From Paenibacillus sp. (GTDB taxonomy: Bacteria > Bacillota > Bacilli > Paenibacillales > Paenibacillaceae): 64,000 nucleotides of DNA. Below, piece after piece: positions 55,563-63,797 of the stretch. The stretch is from assembly GCA_017512705.1 (NCBI GenBank), contig JAFWEX010000022.1, positions 62,001 to 126,000 on the forward strand, in the 5' to 3' direction. The position numbers were made by a program, and so were the translations under genes. Numbering within the stretch: position 1 is the first letter of the stretch; every line of letters begins with the position of its first letter. The notes beneath the pieces are model-generated. The model worked only from the letters and a program-made list of their open reading frames with translations, was not told where the DNA came from and made no database searches.

Positions 55563-56653
55563 TTCAACTAATGGAGCGCCTGGCTCCAAAACATCTGGCT
55601 GTACCGGACGATCGTATTGGTCTGCAACTGGGAAGTTTGCAAAAGGAGATTACCCATGTTCTAGTGGCACTGGATGTCACTGACGAGGTTGTGGATGAAG
55701 CTATTCGGATTGGAGCCAATCTGATTATTGCTCATCATGCTATTATATTCCGCCCTGTTAAATCACTTAGTACTGACACACCTATGGGGAAATTGTACGA
55801 GAAACTGATCAAGCATGATATTGCAGTGTACATCAGTCATACCAATCTTGACGTTGCTGAGGGTGGCATCAACGACTGGATGGCTGAAGCGCTTGGGATC
55901 GAGACCAAGGAATCGCTGGAAGATGTGCATACAGACCAGTTATACAAGCTAGCAGTTTTTGTCCCTAGGACGCATCATGAGCAGGTATTACAGGCGATTC
56001 TGGAGGCTGGGGCAGGAAGTATCGGTCAGTATAATAAATGCAGTTTTAATACCGAAGGTACGGGCACATTTGTACCTGGTGAAGGTACGCAGCCTTTTAT
56101 TGGGTCACAGGGGCAGATGGAACGTGTGGAAGAAATGCGCATTGAAACGGTTGTTCCTCAAAGTTTGCGGAGTAAGGTGATTCAGGCCATGTTAAAAGCA
56201 CATCCTTATGAAGAAGTAGCTTACGACCTGTATGCAATGGATCTGAAAGGACGTACATTGGGCCTAGGACGTCTCGGTCCTCTTCGGGAGTCTAAAACCC
56301 TTGGCGAGCTCGTAGAGGTGGTTAAAGCTCAATTGAACGTGCCTCATGTGCGTGTAGTCGGTGACCTGAACAAAAAGATCAAAAAAGCAGCGGTGCTTGG
56401 CGGTTCAGGCAGCCGTTATGTACTCACTGCACGTTTCAAGGGAGCGGATGTCATTGTAACCGGAGATATTGACTATCACACGGCGCATGATGCTTTGATG
56501 GCGGGGATGTGCATTATTGATCCTGGTCATAACACAGAGAAAATCATGAAACCTAAGACAGCAGAATGGCTGCGTGCGCAACTTGCGGATCAGCGCTATG
56601 AGACACAAGTTACTGCATCTGAGGTGAATACGGAAGTATTCCGCTTTATGTAA
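55538..56653 (+). CDS. Nif3-like dinuclear metal protein (YqfO type)
   Basis: The 371-residue product has the Nif3 metal-site motifs IIAHHAIIFRP, ISHTNLDVAEGG and, near the end, GDIDYHTAHDALMAGM and DPGHNTE. An inserted central domain (about residues 130-235, PII/CutA-like in homologues) marks it as the long YqfO type. Biochemical role is unsettled; GTP cyclohydrolase-like activity has been proposed for relatives. ATG 55538 follows GAAGGAGG and overlaps trmK. Confidence 0.92.
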   Translation: MLAKGQTVIQLMERLAPKHLAVPDDRIGLQLGSLQKEITHVLVALDVTDEVVDEAIRIGANLIIAHHAIIFRPVKSLSTDTPMGKLYEKLIKHDIAVYISHTNLDVAEGGINDWMAEALGIETKESLEDVHTDQLYKLAVFVPRTHHEQVLQAILEAGAGSIGQYNKCSFNTEGTGTFVPGEGTQPFIGSQGQMERVEEMRIETVVPQSLRSKVIQAMLKAHPYEEVAYDLYAMDLKGRTLGLGRLGPLRESKTLGELVEVVKAQLNVPHVRVVGDLNKKIKKAAVLGGSGSRYVLTARFKGADVIVTGDIDYHTAHDALMAGMCIIDPGHNTEKIMKPKTAEWLRAQLADQRYETQVTASEVNTEVFRFM

Positions 56654-56690
56654 AAGCAAGGGAGTAAGCTGATTTCCAGTAATATTTAGC

Positions 56691-56719
56691 TTGTGTGAGA
56701 CAACAAATCCCTGTATACT
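56691..56719 (+). promoter_or_regulatory. Likely promoter of rnpB
   Basis: TTGTGT (56691-56696), a 17-bp spacer and TATACT (56714-56719) place transcription start near 56727, 7 nt before helix P1 of the RNase P RNA. Confidence 0.65.
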
Positions 56720-56733
56720 ATGTAATGTTGTTC

Positions 56734-57142
56734 GGAAAGCTTGACAGACAATCGCTGGTGGCCTTTGTTGCCACGAGAGGAAAGTCCGGGCTCCACAGGG
56801 CAGGATGCTGGATAACGTCCAGTCAGCGCGAGTTGAAGGATAGTGCCACAGAAATGGACCGCCGATGGCCGGGTTTCCCGGCACAGGTAAGGATGGAACC
56901 GAGGTGTAAGAGACCCCGAGGAACGCTGGTGACTTCGTTCCTGGTAAACCCCATCTGGAGCAAGACCTAATGGGACACAGTCCCTCTTTGGAGGAGACAG
57001 CCTTAGCCCGAGGTGTGTCTAGGTTGGTCGCTTGAGCTGTGCAGCAATGTACAGCCTAGATAGATGATTGTCGCTTCTGGTGGGAGGGTAGTTCCCGTAT
57101 GAACCACGAAGAGCACAGAACCCGGCTTACGGTAAGCTTTCC
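56734..57142 (+). ncRNA. rnpB: RNase P RNA, A-type appearance
   Basis: The catalytic RNA of RNase P, which trims tRNA 5' leaders. The ends pair as P1 (GGAAAGCTT 56734-56742 with AAGCTTTCC 57134-57142). The conserved core GAGGAAAGTCCGGGCTCC is present near the 5' end. GGTAAACCCCATCTGGAGCA is in the middle and ACAGAACCCGGCTTA at the 3' end. Segments such as ACCGCCGATGGCC and CAGGTAAGGATG resemble the ancestral type A (E. coli-like) molecule, not the B. subtilis type B. The type call is by eye. Confidence 0.95.
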
Positions 57143-57261
57143 TAACTGCAACAACAAAGCATAACATCATCTCCGAAATGGATGATTGAGTGCATATGAT
57201 GAGCTTTTTAGTTATTCTTCGATTAAGTCCTGTGCACATACAGGTTATATAATAATGTCAT

Positions 57262-57313
57262 AAAAGAAAAGGCGGCAGATTCGGTAACTCGAGTCTGTCG
57301 CCTTTTTCTTTTA
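57262..57313. terminator. Bidirectional terminator between rnpB and the aminotransferase
   Basis: A long stem (57262-57283 with 57290-57312, core GGCGGCAGA/TCTGTCGCC) is flanked by A- and T-rich arms, so it can work on both strands. Confidence 0.88.
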
Positions 57314-57322
57314 TGATGATGG

Positions 57323-57355
57323 AAAAAACCGCCTATCCTTGTATAGATAAGCGGT
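57323..57355 (-). terminator. Terminator of the aminotransferase gene
   Basis: On the minus strand ACCGCTTATC pairs with GATAGGCGGT, followed by TTTTT. It lies 45 bp beyond the stop codon. Confidence 0.75.
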
Positions 57356-57399
57356 CGAACATTTATTGTCATTTTCAATAGCGTTTAACTAGCTTGAAC

Positions 57400-58629
57400 T
57401 TAAACGATAACAATGTCATCTGATTGATTCGAATTATGCCAGCGCTGGATTGCTCGATCCATTCGCTCTACGGCCTCCGGAAGAAGTTCTGGATCCGTAT
57501 GCGTAAAGTTAATACGCATCCGATTAAGCTCAGGTGTACCAGCATAGAATGAATCACCAGGTACAATGCACACTTTTTCCTGGATACCAAAAGTGAATAG
57601 GTTACTGGCCAGCATACCTTCGGGCAATTGCAGCCAGAGGAACATACCACCTTGTGGTGAATTCCAAGTAATCCCCTCCCAGGATTTAGCAGCCATGAGG
57701 GAGGTCAATTTTTGCATACGTTGCTTATAATCCTGTGAGATGTGACGAATATGAGCATCCAAATCAAAAGTTTCAAGCAAAGCATGCAGTGCTCGCTGAT
57801 CGATGCTGCTGGAGTGCAAATCTGCACCCTGTTTGGCTCTGGCAGCAATTTTGACGATGTCGGGAGCGGCCAGAATCCAGCCTGTACGAAGACCTGGTGC
57901 TACTGTTTTGGAAAAGGTGCTGGTGTAAATCACGTTAGACGGTCCATTATAGGAAGCTGCATCCAGTGCAGCGAGTGCAGGAACATCTAGATTTTCAGGA
58001 TTAAAACGGATTTCACCATAAGGATCATCTTCCAGAATGAGCACTCCATATTTCCGGCATAGATCCACGGCTTGTTGTCTTCTTTCCCGTGACCACACTT
58101 TTCCTGTCGGATTGGAGAATGTAGGGTTAATGTAAACGAGTTTAGGGCGATGAAGTTGAAGCTGTTCCTCCAGTGATTCAGGCAACATGCCGTGATCATC
58201 ACAAGCGACGCCGCGTGATACGCCCTGATAAGATTGGATGACTTGCAGAGCTGCCAGGTAAGTAGGCGATTCAACAAGAACGCAATCACCGGGGTCCAGC
58301 AGAATGCGGCAGATCAGGTCAATGGATTGTTGTGATCCTGTAGTCAGGAGCATGTGATCAGGTGAAGCCGGAAGTCCTTTCGATTCCAAGCGTTCAGCGA
58401 TTTTCACTCGAAGAGGGCGGTAACCTTCAGTTTCTGCATATTGAAGAGCAGCTGATCCGCTCATAAAAACTTTTTCATACGCCGCACGAATGGCTTCGAG
58501 TGGGAAAGAGGTCTGTGCTGGAAGTCCACCTGCAAGTGAGATCATTCCAGGGGCCTGTGCGGCCTGTAACATGTCGCGAACGACAGAGGACGGGGTGTTT
58601 TGTGCCATTTTAGACCAAGGTGTACTCAT
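57400..58629 (-). CDS. PLP-dependent aminotransferase (class I/II, LysN-like)
   Basis: A fold-type I aminotransferase of 409 residues. It has the N-terminal PGMISLAGGLPA segment, YAETEGYRPLR, the substrate/PLP strand YINPTFSNPTGKVW, ILEDDPYGEIRF, and the PLP lysine in TSTFSKTVAPGLRTGWI. It belongs with the 2-aminoadipate/aromatic aminotransferase-like group next to MocR regulators; the substrate is unknown. I place the start at 58629 (MSTPWSK), 12 nt after AGGAG; the in-frame ATG at 58641 lies 1 nt after the ribosome binding site. It is divergent from the MocR gene. Confidence 0.9.
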   Translation of the reverse strand: MSTPWSKMAQNTPSSVVRDMLQAAQAPGMISLAGGLPAQTSFPLEAIRAAYEKVFMSGSAALQYAETEGYRPLRVKIAERLESKGLPASPDHMLLTTGSQQSIDLICRILLDPGDCVLVESPTYLAALQVIQSYQGVSRGVACDDHGMLPESLEEQLQLHRPKLVYINPTFSNPTGKVWSRERRQQAVDLCRKYGVLILEDDPYGEIRFNPENLDVPALAALDAASYNGPSNVIYTSTFSKTVAPGLRTGWILAAPDIVKIAARAKQGADLHSSSIDQRALHALLETFDLDAHIRHISQDYKQRMQKLTSLMAAKSWEGITWNSPQGGMFLWLQLPEGMLASNLFTFGIQEKVCIVPGDSFYAGTPELNRMRINFTHTDPELLPEAVERMDRAIQRWHNSNQSDDIVIV

Positions 58630-58653
58630 ATTATTTCTCATCTCCTGTTATTC

Positions 58654-58723
58654 ACTATTATACTGATATTATAAACTATAATAGCCGGAAAGCACTATAA
58701 CAGTAAAACGATGATCATAACAG
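58654..58723. promoter_or_regulatory. Four phased repeats in the divergent MocR promoter region
   Basis: Four 10-bp near-copies lie in the same orientation: ACTATTATAC (58654), ACTATAATAG (58675), ACTATAACAG (58694) and ATCATAACAG (58714). Their spacing is 21, 19 and 20 bp, about two DNA turns. They fill the gap between the aminotransferase and the MocR gene, and are good candidates for MocR operator sites. Binding is an inference. Confidence 0.55.
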
Positions 58724-58739
58724 TTGGGAGCGATTGGGG

Positions 58740-60263
58740 ATGCATATGGAGTTAAAACGGGGAAGCAGTACCAATTTGTATGTGCAGATTGCCTCGACAA
58801 TCGCGGACCGCATACGCTCAGGCTTGATTGAACCTGGCACACGGCTACCCTCTGTTCGCAAAATGACAGCTGACCTGGGAGTTAGTCTTGTCACAGTGAC
58901 CAAAGCCTATGCAGAACTTGAAGCCAATCATCTGATTCGCTGCTCACAGGGAAAAGGGTGTTATGTAACGGGAATCGGCATGGGGCTTTCAGATCACACT
59001 GAAAGAGACGTGGGTACACACAAGATAGAGAGTAACAACTCAGGTGCGTCGCTTAACTGGCAGATGACATTGGTTGATTACTTACCTCGGGCGCAGCTCT
59101 GGAGGCATTTTGATGCGTCTCCTCAAGTCCGCTATGAACTTCATATGTCGGCGATTCACCCTGAGTTACTACCTACGCGTGATATTATTGACAGTGCTTA
59201 CCATGTCTCTTCTGATCATGCAGAGCGCATGGCGGCCTATGGATCATTTCAAGGAGATGGGGAACTCAGGCAGACCTTTGCGTCACATTTCGCATCGCGT
59301 GGACTTCAGGTCACACCAGAAAGAATGCTAATTACGAGCGGAGCACAGCAGGGGATAGATCTGGTAGCCCGTACGTTTATTGGCCCTGGGGATGTTGTAT
59401 ATATGGAGGCTCCAACGTACACGGGGGCTATTGATGTCTTTACAAGTCGAGGGGCCAAAATTATTACTGTTCCCATGGACAACGAAGGGATGCGGATCGA
59501 CTTGCTCACCCGTTTGTGTGACACGTATCCACCTAAGCTTATCTATACGATCCCTACATATCACAATCCGACAGGGATAACGATGAGTGCAACAAGACGT
59601 ACGCAGTTGCTTAACATAGCACAAAGCTATCACTGTCTTATTCTGGAGGATGACCCTTTTGCGGATCTTTATTTTACCACTCCCCCGCCGGCTTCAATTA
59701 AATCTATGGATCAAGCGGGTCACGTTGTATATATCAAAAGTTTCAGTAAAGTGTTGTCCCCAGGCTGCCGTATCGCATGTGCTATAGCAGACGGGAGTGT
59801 GCTGACGCGACTGGTAGCCGCCAAATCCACAGCTGATCTGGGTAGTCCTTTATTAACACAGAAGGCGATACAGGCATACATTCAGAATCATTATGATCCT
59901 TATGTATGTCGGCTCCGGGAGCAATTGTACGCAAGGCTAACCAGGGCGTCCGAGATCTTACAACGACATGCAACGAAGGATATGCATTGGCGTCTTCCCG
60001 GTGGAGGACTTAATCTATGGCTTGAATTGCGCGGAAACATGGACATGCATGAGCTGCATCGACAGTCGCTTGCTGCGGGGGTATCTTTTCTTCCAGGTTC
60101 GGCTTGTTATGTTGCTGAGAGTGACACATCCAATTTACGCATATGCTTTACTGTCACCACCGCTGAAGCTCTGGAGCAAGGGCTCCGAACGCTATGTGAT
60201 GTTATTGAGAAGGTTTCTTTTCAGCAAGCTGGGACAGCAGCGGACAGGCTGCCGCTTATTTAA
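58740..60263 (+). CDS. MocR-family regulator (GntR HTH plus aminotransferase domain)
   Basis: The 507-residue protein joins an N-terminal GntR-type winged helix (about residues 10-75; LPSVRKMTADLGVSLVTVTK) to an aminotransferase-fold domain with PTYHNPTGITMS, LILEDDPFAD and the PLP lysine in IKSFSKVLSPGCRIA. MocR proteins sense vitamin B6 or amino-acid-related ligands and usually control a neighbouring gene. The likely target is the divergent aminotransferase. The start is ATG 58740; TTG 58734 and ATG 58746 are alternatives. Confidence 0.93.
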   Translation: MHMELKRGSSTNLYVQIASTIADRIRSGLIEPGTRLPSVRKMTADLGVSLVTVTKAYAELEANHLIRCSQGKGCYVTGIGMGLSDHTERDVGTHKIESNNSGASLNWQMTLVDYLPRAQLWRHFDASPQVRYELHMSAIHPELLPTRDIIDSAYHVSSDHAERMAAYGSFQGDGELRQTFASHFASRGLQVTPERMLITSGAQQGIDLVARTFIGPGDVVYMEAPTYTGAIDVFTSRGAKIITVPMDNEGMRIDLLTRLCDTYPPKLIYTIPTYHNPTGITMSATRRTQLLNIAQSYHCLILEDDPFADLYFTTPPPASIKSMDQAGHVVYIKSFSKVLSPGCRIACAIADGSVLTRLVAAKSTADLGSPLLTQKAIQAYIQNHYDPYVCRLREQLYARLTRASEILQRHATKDMHWRLPGGGLNLWLELRGNMDMHELHRQSLAAGVSFLPGSACYVAESDTSNLRICFTVTTAEALEQGLRTLCDVIEKVSFQQAGTAADRLPLI

Positions 60264-60347
60264 TTTTTTGAATATGGACATCCATCCATACCATTTCGGG
60301 TTCACGGCAATAGGTTATATTATCACTTGAAAGGGAGTTGGTTTGAA

Positions 60348-60599
60348 ATGAACCATTGCTGTCCACAGATTGCGCCAATTGTATGTGAACCGATCCAAGT
60401 TGTTCAGGATTACTACATTCCACAAATCGTACCTGTGATCCACCCAATTGAAATTGTGAAACAACAACACTGCGTTCCGATTCCTCACCACATGTATCCA
60501 GTTGTCGTAAGAGAAGAAGGCCCGCTGTATGTATCCAGCTACAAAAAGAAATCCGTGAAGAAATCCGGGAAAGCCCGCACTACTTCACGCAAACGCTAG
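60348..60599 (+). CDS. CotD-like spore coat protein
   Basis: The 83-residue product starts MNHCCPQIAPIVCEPIQVVQ and has a repeat-like region IPQIVPVIHPIEIVKQQHCV, then a very basic tail (KKKSVKKSGKARTTSRKR). His/Pro/Cys content and the PVIHP motif resemble the CotD spore coat family. The coat role is inferred from this likeness. ATG 60348 follows AAGGGAG (10-nt spacer); an ATG at 60327 would lie before it. No clear sporulation promoter was found. Confidence 0.7.
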   Translation: MNHCCPQIAPIVCEPIQVVQDYYIPQIVPVIHPIEIVKQQHCVPIPHHMYPVVVREEGPLYVSSYKKKSVKKSGKARTTSRKR

Positions 60600-60640
60600 T
60601 CGCAGCGGATGCCCCGGGGAAACCATATCAAAATGAAAAG

Positions 60641-60676
60641 AGCAGCGTACGCCCCGGGGCGCAGCTGCTTTTGTTT
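60641..60676. terminator. Bidirectional terminator between the coat gene and S8 protease
   Basis: AGCAGC (60641-60646) pairs with GCTGCT (60664-60669), enclosing the perfect 12-bp palindrome CGCCCCGGGGCG (60650-60661). T-rich tracts follow in both directions (TTTTGTTTT on plus, CTTTTCATTTT on minus). It serves two convergent genes. Confidence 0.85.
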
Positions 60677-60694
60677 TGTATAAGTTGGCCTAGA

Positions 60695-62569
60695 TCATTG
60701 GATATATTTTTTCAATGTGTTATCCATCTGCTGTCGGACATGCTGCGGCCAAAATTGCAGCGGAGCACTGCTTCCCGAAGCGGCCTGTAACGCTTTGTAT
60801 ACATCAATCTGCCCATAGCCATAGTACTTGTCATGACCTGGTTCACCCAAATCGATGACACTTTGACGCATTAGATCCATCACCTCGGTATTGGTGAGAT
60901 CCGGATTCAGTGAGCGAATTAAACCTGCAAGCGCAGCAACGTGTGGACTTGCCATAGATGTACCTGACAGAGCAGCGTATTGATTGTCTGGATAAGTACT
61001 GGCAATACTTGATCCTGGTGCCATCACATCAACATAATCCCCGTAATTGGAGTATGAGGCTTTGCTCATGTCCGGATCTGTGGCAGAGACTGCAAAGACC
61101 TCAGGGTAAGCAGCAGGGTACCCTGGGCGCTCGGTATTATCGTTCCCGGTCGCTGCGACAAGCACGATGTCCCGATCAAAAGCGTATTTGATTGCGTCAT
61201 GAAGAAATTGGGCATCCGCATAGTTGCCCAGACTCATGTTAATAACTTTGGCTCCATGATCAGCTGCCCAGATGATACCTTCAGCAACCGCATACGTTGT
61301 ACCTGATCCGGAGTTATCTAACACTTTGACCGGAAGCACCTTGTTATACCAACTCATACCGGCAACACCCTCGTTGTTATTAACGATGGCTCCGATAATA
61401 CCCGCAACATGTGTGCCATGACCCACGTCATCCAGTGGTTTACTGGCCGGGTTCACGACATTATATCCTTCAAGCAGTTTGCCTTTAAGATCAGGATGAT
61501 TCAGGTCAACGCCTGTATCCACGACGGCAACGATGACATCTTTGTTCCCCTTTGTGATATTCCACCCCCGGTTTGTCTCGATCGCAGGCAGATTCCATTG
61601 ATAATCCGAGAACAAAACATCGTTAGGAATAGGGATGTTCGGTTGTTCAGCGACCTTTTCGTTGGTTAAATACATATAGTGTGGTTCCATATACAATGGA
61701 TTCCATTTTCCGCCAAAGTAGTCTCGTAATTGTTTGTAACTCATTGTCTCAGACCGAAAAACATACGTATACCCCAGTTTACGTACAGAAGGTGCTTTCA
61801 AATCCGAACGGATAATGCGCATATCTCGTTCACCGGGATCTTGGCGGAATCGAATCACAATTTCATTCTCATAAAAATGACTGGCATTAGCGTTGTCATG
61901 TCCTGTTTTTACTGTAATTTCGTTTAGGGTATCAGGGTGAACGGATTCAATCTTGAATTTTCCTTCACGCGGATAAGGGATCATTCGCAAGTTTTTACGT
62001 TGATGTTCCTCAACAGCATTTAATACGCTTTGACTAAACAAAGCGATAATTGCTCGTTTGCCATCCGTAGAAGGCTGACCCACCACAAAGTATTTTTCTT
62101 TGCCAAGAGGAAACGAAGCGGATTCGAAAGTCTGACGTTTATTCACCGCTTTTTTCGCTAAATTCAGAGTGTGATTTAATTTTTGCTGTTCCAGTTTATT
62201 ACCTTGTTTCAATGCATGGTCAAATTTTTTGCTCGAAGACCCGTCAACATTCATAAGTTGGATGGAACGAATGTGTCCGTGTGAATCTTGAAGTGACTTC
62301 ATATACCGAGTTAGCTGTTCATCGGTCATCGTATTCGTTTTATCCAGTATAATCCCAAGGTGCTGCTTGGCATCTACGCGTGTAAGCAAATCAGTGGCTT
62401 TAATATCCTGAACCTTTAAACGCTGTTTACTTGCGTGTTCCTGATGAGGATTATCCTGCATTGCACTAGGCTTGGGTTCGTTACGGTTAGATGTTGGAAG
62501 TAATAAAGTCAGCGCTAAAGCGCCTGCTCCTGCTGCAAGAGCCCAGTTTATCCATCGCGGTCTGGACAT
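60695..62569 (-). CDS. Membrane-anchored subtilisin-like S8 peptidase
   Basis: The 624-residue protein has an N-terminal hydrophobic anchor (WALAAGAGALALTLLL, about residues 9-24) and about 300 residues of outside domain I do not recognise. A full subtilase domain with the Asp/His/Ser triad follows: VVDTGVDLNHPDL, GHGTHVAGIIGA and SGTSMASPHVAALAG. The segment before the catalytic domain (IVIRFRQDP, LGYTYVFRSET) may be a propeptide or inhibitor-type domain. Substrate unknown; extracellular or spore-surface action is inferred. ATG 62569 has GGAGG 10 nt upstream. Confidence 0.92.
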   Translation of the reverse strand: MSRPRWINWALAAGAGALALTLLLPTSNRNEPKPSAMQDNPHQEHASKQRLKVQDIKATDLLTRVDAKQHLGIILDKTNTMTDEQLTRYMKSLQDSHGHIRSIQLMNVDGSSSKKFDHALKQGNKLEQQKLNHTLNLAKKAVNKRQTFESASFPLGKEKYFVVGQPSTDGKRAIIALFSQSVLNAVEEHQRKNLRMIPYPREGKFKIESVHPDTLNEITVKTGHDNANASHFYENEIVIRFRQDPGERDMRIIRSDLKAPSVRKLGYTYVFRSETMSYKQLRDYFGGKWNPLYMEPHYMYLTNEKVAEQPNIPIPNDVLFSDYQWNLPAIETNRGWNITKGNKDVIVAVVDTGVDLNHPDLKGKLLEGYNVVNPASKPLDDVGHGTHVAGIIGAIVNNNEGVAGMSWYNKVLPVKVLDNSGSGTTYAVAEGIIWAADHGAKVINMSLGNYADAQFLHDAIKYAFDRDIVLVAATGNDNTERPGYPAAYPEVFAVSATDPDMSKASYSNYGDYVDVMAPGSSIASTYPDNQYAALSGTSMASPHVAALAGLIRSLNPDLTNTEVMDLMRQSVIDLGEPGHDKYYGYGQIDVYKALQAASGSSAPLQFWPQHVRQQMDNTLKKYIQ

Positions 62570-62876
62570 GGACAGAAACCTCCTCGTTCAATTTTAGACC
62601 ATAATCTACGGCGTGCTGCTCGCATCATCGTAGTCACGAATTGTACTTAGCGTTAGGAGAAGTACCTTATTTTATGCAAATGAGTTTGAAGTCTTTTAGC
62701 GAATCTGCTTTAGGTCTTTTGCTTGTACGCAACACATGGAAAGCGCAATCAAGGGATACCGCTCGTCAACTTTTTATGATAGGATTATATCTGAGAATTC
62801 AAATGTCAAAGAGTGATCTATATTGACCGAACTATACATGAATATGTAAGGACTTATCTAAGGGGGAGCTACCTTT
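62570..62876. other. Divergent intergenic region with no confident feature
   Basis: This 307-bp gap separates the S8 peptidase (minus) from the YpuI-like gene (plus). It must hold two promoters. TTGACC at 62823-62828 is the best -35 but lacks a good -10 at the right distance. A short frame at 62641-62826 lacks a ribosome binding site. I see nothing else. Confidence 0.4.
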
Positions 62877-63383
62877 ATGTCAGCAGCCAATGTACAAAAA
62901 ATATGTGAGTCAACCAGGGAAAAATTAAAACCGGCAATCGATCGGATCGAGAAGTTTTTGAATGAAAATACTTTACCTGAATTGGATCAGAACCAGACGG
63001 ATGAATCCATTGCTTTCTACAAAGGATTTCTTTCTGATCTACGTCATTTGCTCGTTTTTTCTGAAGTTTCTTACGAAAAACTTGGCGTTGTGCTGCGTCG
63101 TGCCAACTTTGATGTCGAATTTGCTGAAAAGGCTCTTTATAATACGTATCACCAAAGTGTAAACAGCTTTTTCTATCCCAAAAATGAGTGTTATTCCGAA
63201 GACGGAAGATATGCTTACACAGGTCAGGATGCCATTCGTTTCCGTGACAAACCGATTCGTTCCGTTCGTGATGTGATTTTAGAAATTTCCAAAACGTATG
63301 AAGAACTGCGCGATGATCTGGCTTACTACGAGAGTGATTACCTTACTCAGCGCCGTATGCAAAACCAACGCAATCATGCTTAA
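62877..63383 (+). CDS. YpuI-like protein (DUF3907)
   Basis: The 168-residue protein resembles the YpuI/DUF3907 family of Bacillales, of unknown function. Recognisable parts are the helical N-terminus, SFFYPKNECYSEDGRYAYTG and the end SVRDVILEISKTYEELRDDL followed by AYYESDY. It has no signal peptide or membrane segment. ATG 62877 follows AAGGGGGAG. A terminator follows at 63400-63425. Confidence 0.8.
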   Translation: MSAANVQKICESTREKLKPAIDRIEKFLNENTLPELDQNQTDESIAFYKGFLSDLRHLLVFSEVSYEKLGVVLRRANFDVEFAEKALYNTYHQSVNSFFYPKNECYSEDGRYAYTGQDAIRFRDKPIRSVRDVILEISKTYEELRDDLAYYESDYLTQRRMQNQRNHA

Positions 63384-63399
63384 TTAGACGTAAAACATC

Positions 63400-63425
63400 A
63401 ACCGCCCTAGTGGCGGTTTTTTTTA
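63400..63425 (+). terminator. Terminator after the YpuI-like gene
   Basis: AACCGCC (63400-63406) pairs with GGCGGTT (63412-63418) around CTAGT, followed by a T-run. Confidence 0.9.
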
Positions 63426-63544
63426 TTTAAAAATCAGAATTACCTTTGTACAGGGGTTCAAAAGGGACATGTTATCATCTGACATTTAGGCGGAGAATAT
63501 CGGATTTGTGCAGGGGTAACAATAGTTATCGAGGTGATAAAAAA

Positions 63545-63763
63545 ATGAGCCATGACAAACCAATTGTCAAATGCAGCATCTCCAACTGTCATTTCTGGGG
63601 AGAAAACAACTTTTGCCAAGCCGATGCCATCATGATTGACATTGACCAACACGCTACCCGTCGTTTGCATGAGGAGTTTGCCGGTGAGACGTTCGACTCC
63701 GATCATCGTGATCATGCCCGCACCTCTTCTGCCACTTGCTGCCACACATTTAGACCTAAATAA
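63545..63763 (+). CDS. DUF1540 family small Cys-rich protein
   Basis: The 72-residue protein has the DUF1540 pattern: VKCSISNCHFWGENNFCQAD near the start, then a C-terminal CCHTF. The cysteines suggest metal binding; function unknown. I place the start at ATG 63545, behind GAGGTGAT; the in-frame ATG at 63446 would add an unlikely 33 residues. Confidence 0.87.
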   Translation: MSHDKPIVKCSISNCHFWGENNFCQADAIMIDIDQHATRRLHEEFAGETFDSDHRDHARTSSATCCHTFRPK

Positions 63764-63797
63764 GCAGTCATCCTATTATTAACGGAGGTGCTTTCAC

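Noticed and set aside
62641-62826. Short plus-strand frame of 61 codons before the YpuI-like gene
   Set aside because: No Shine-Dalgarno sequence, no recognisable motif, and it fills the region where two divergent promoters are needed.
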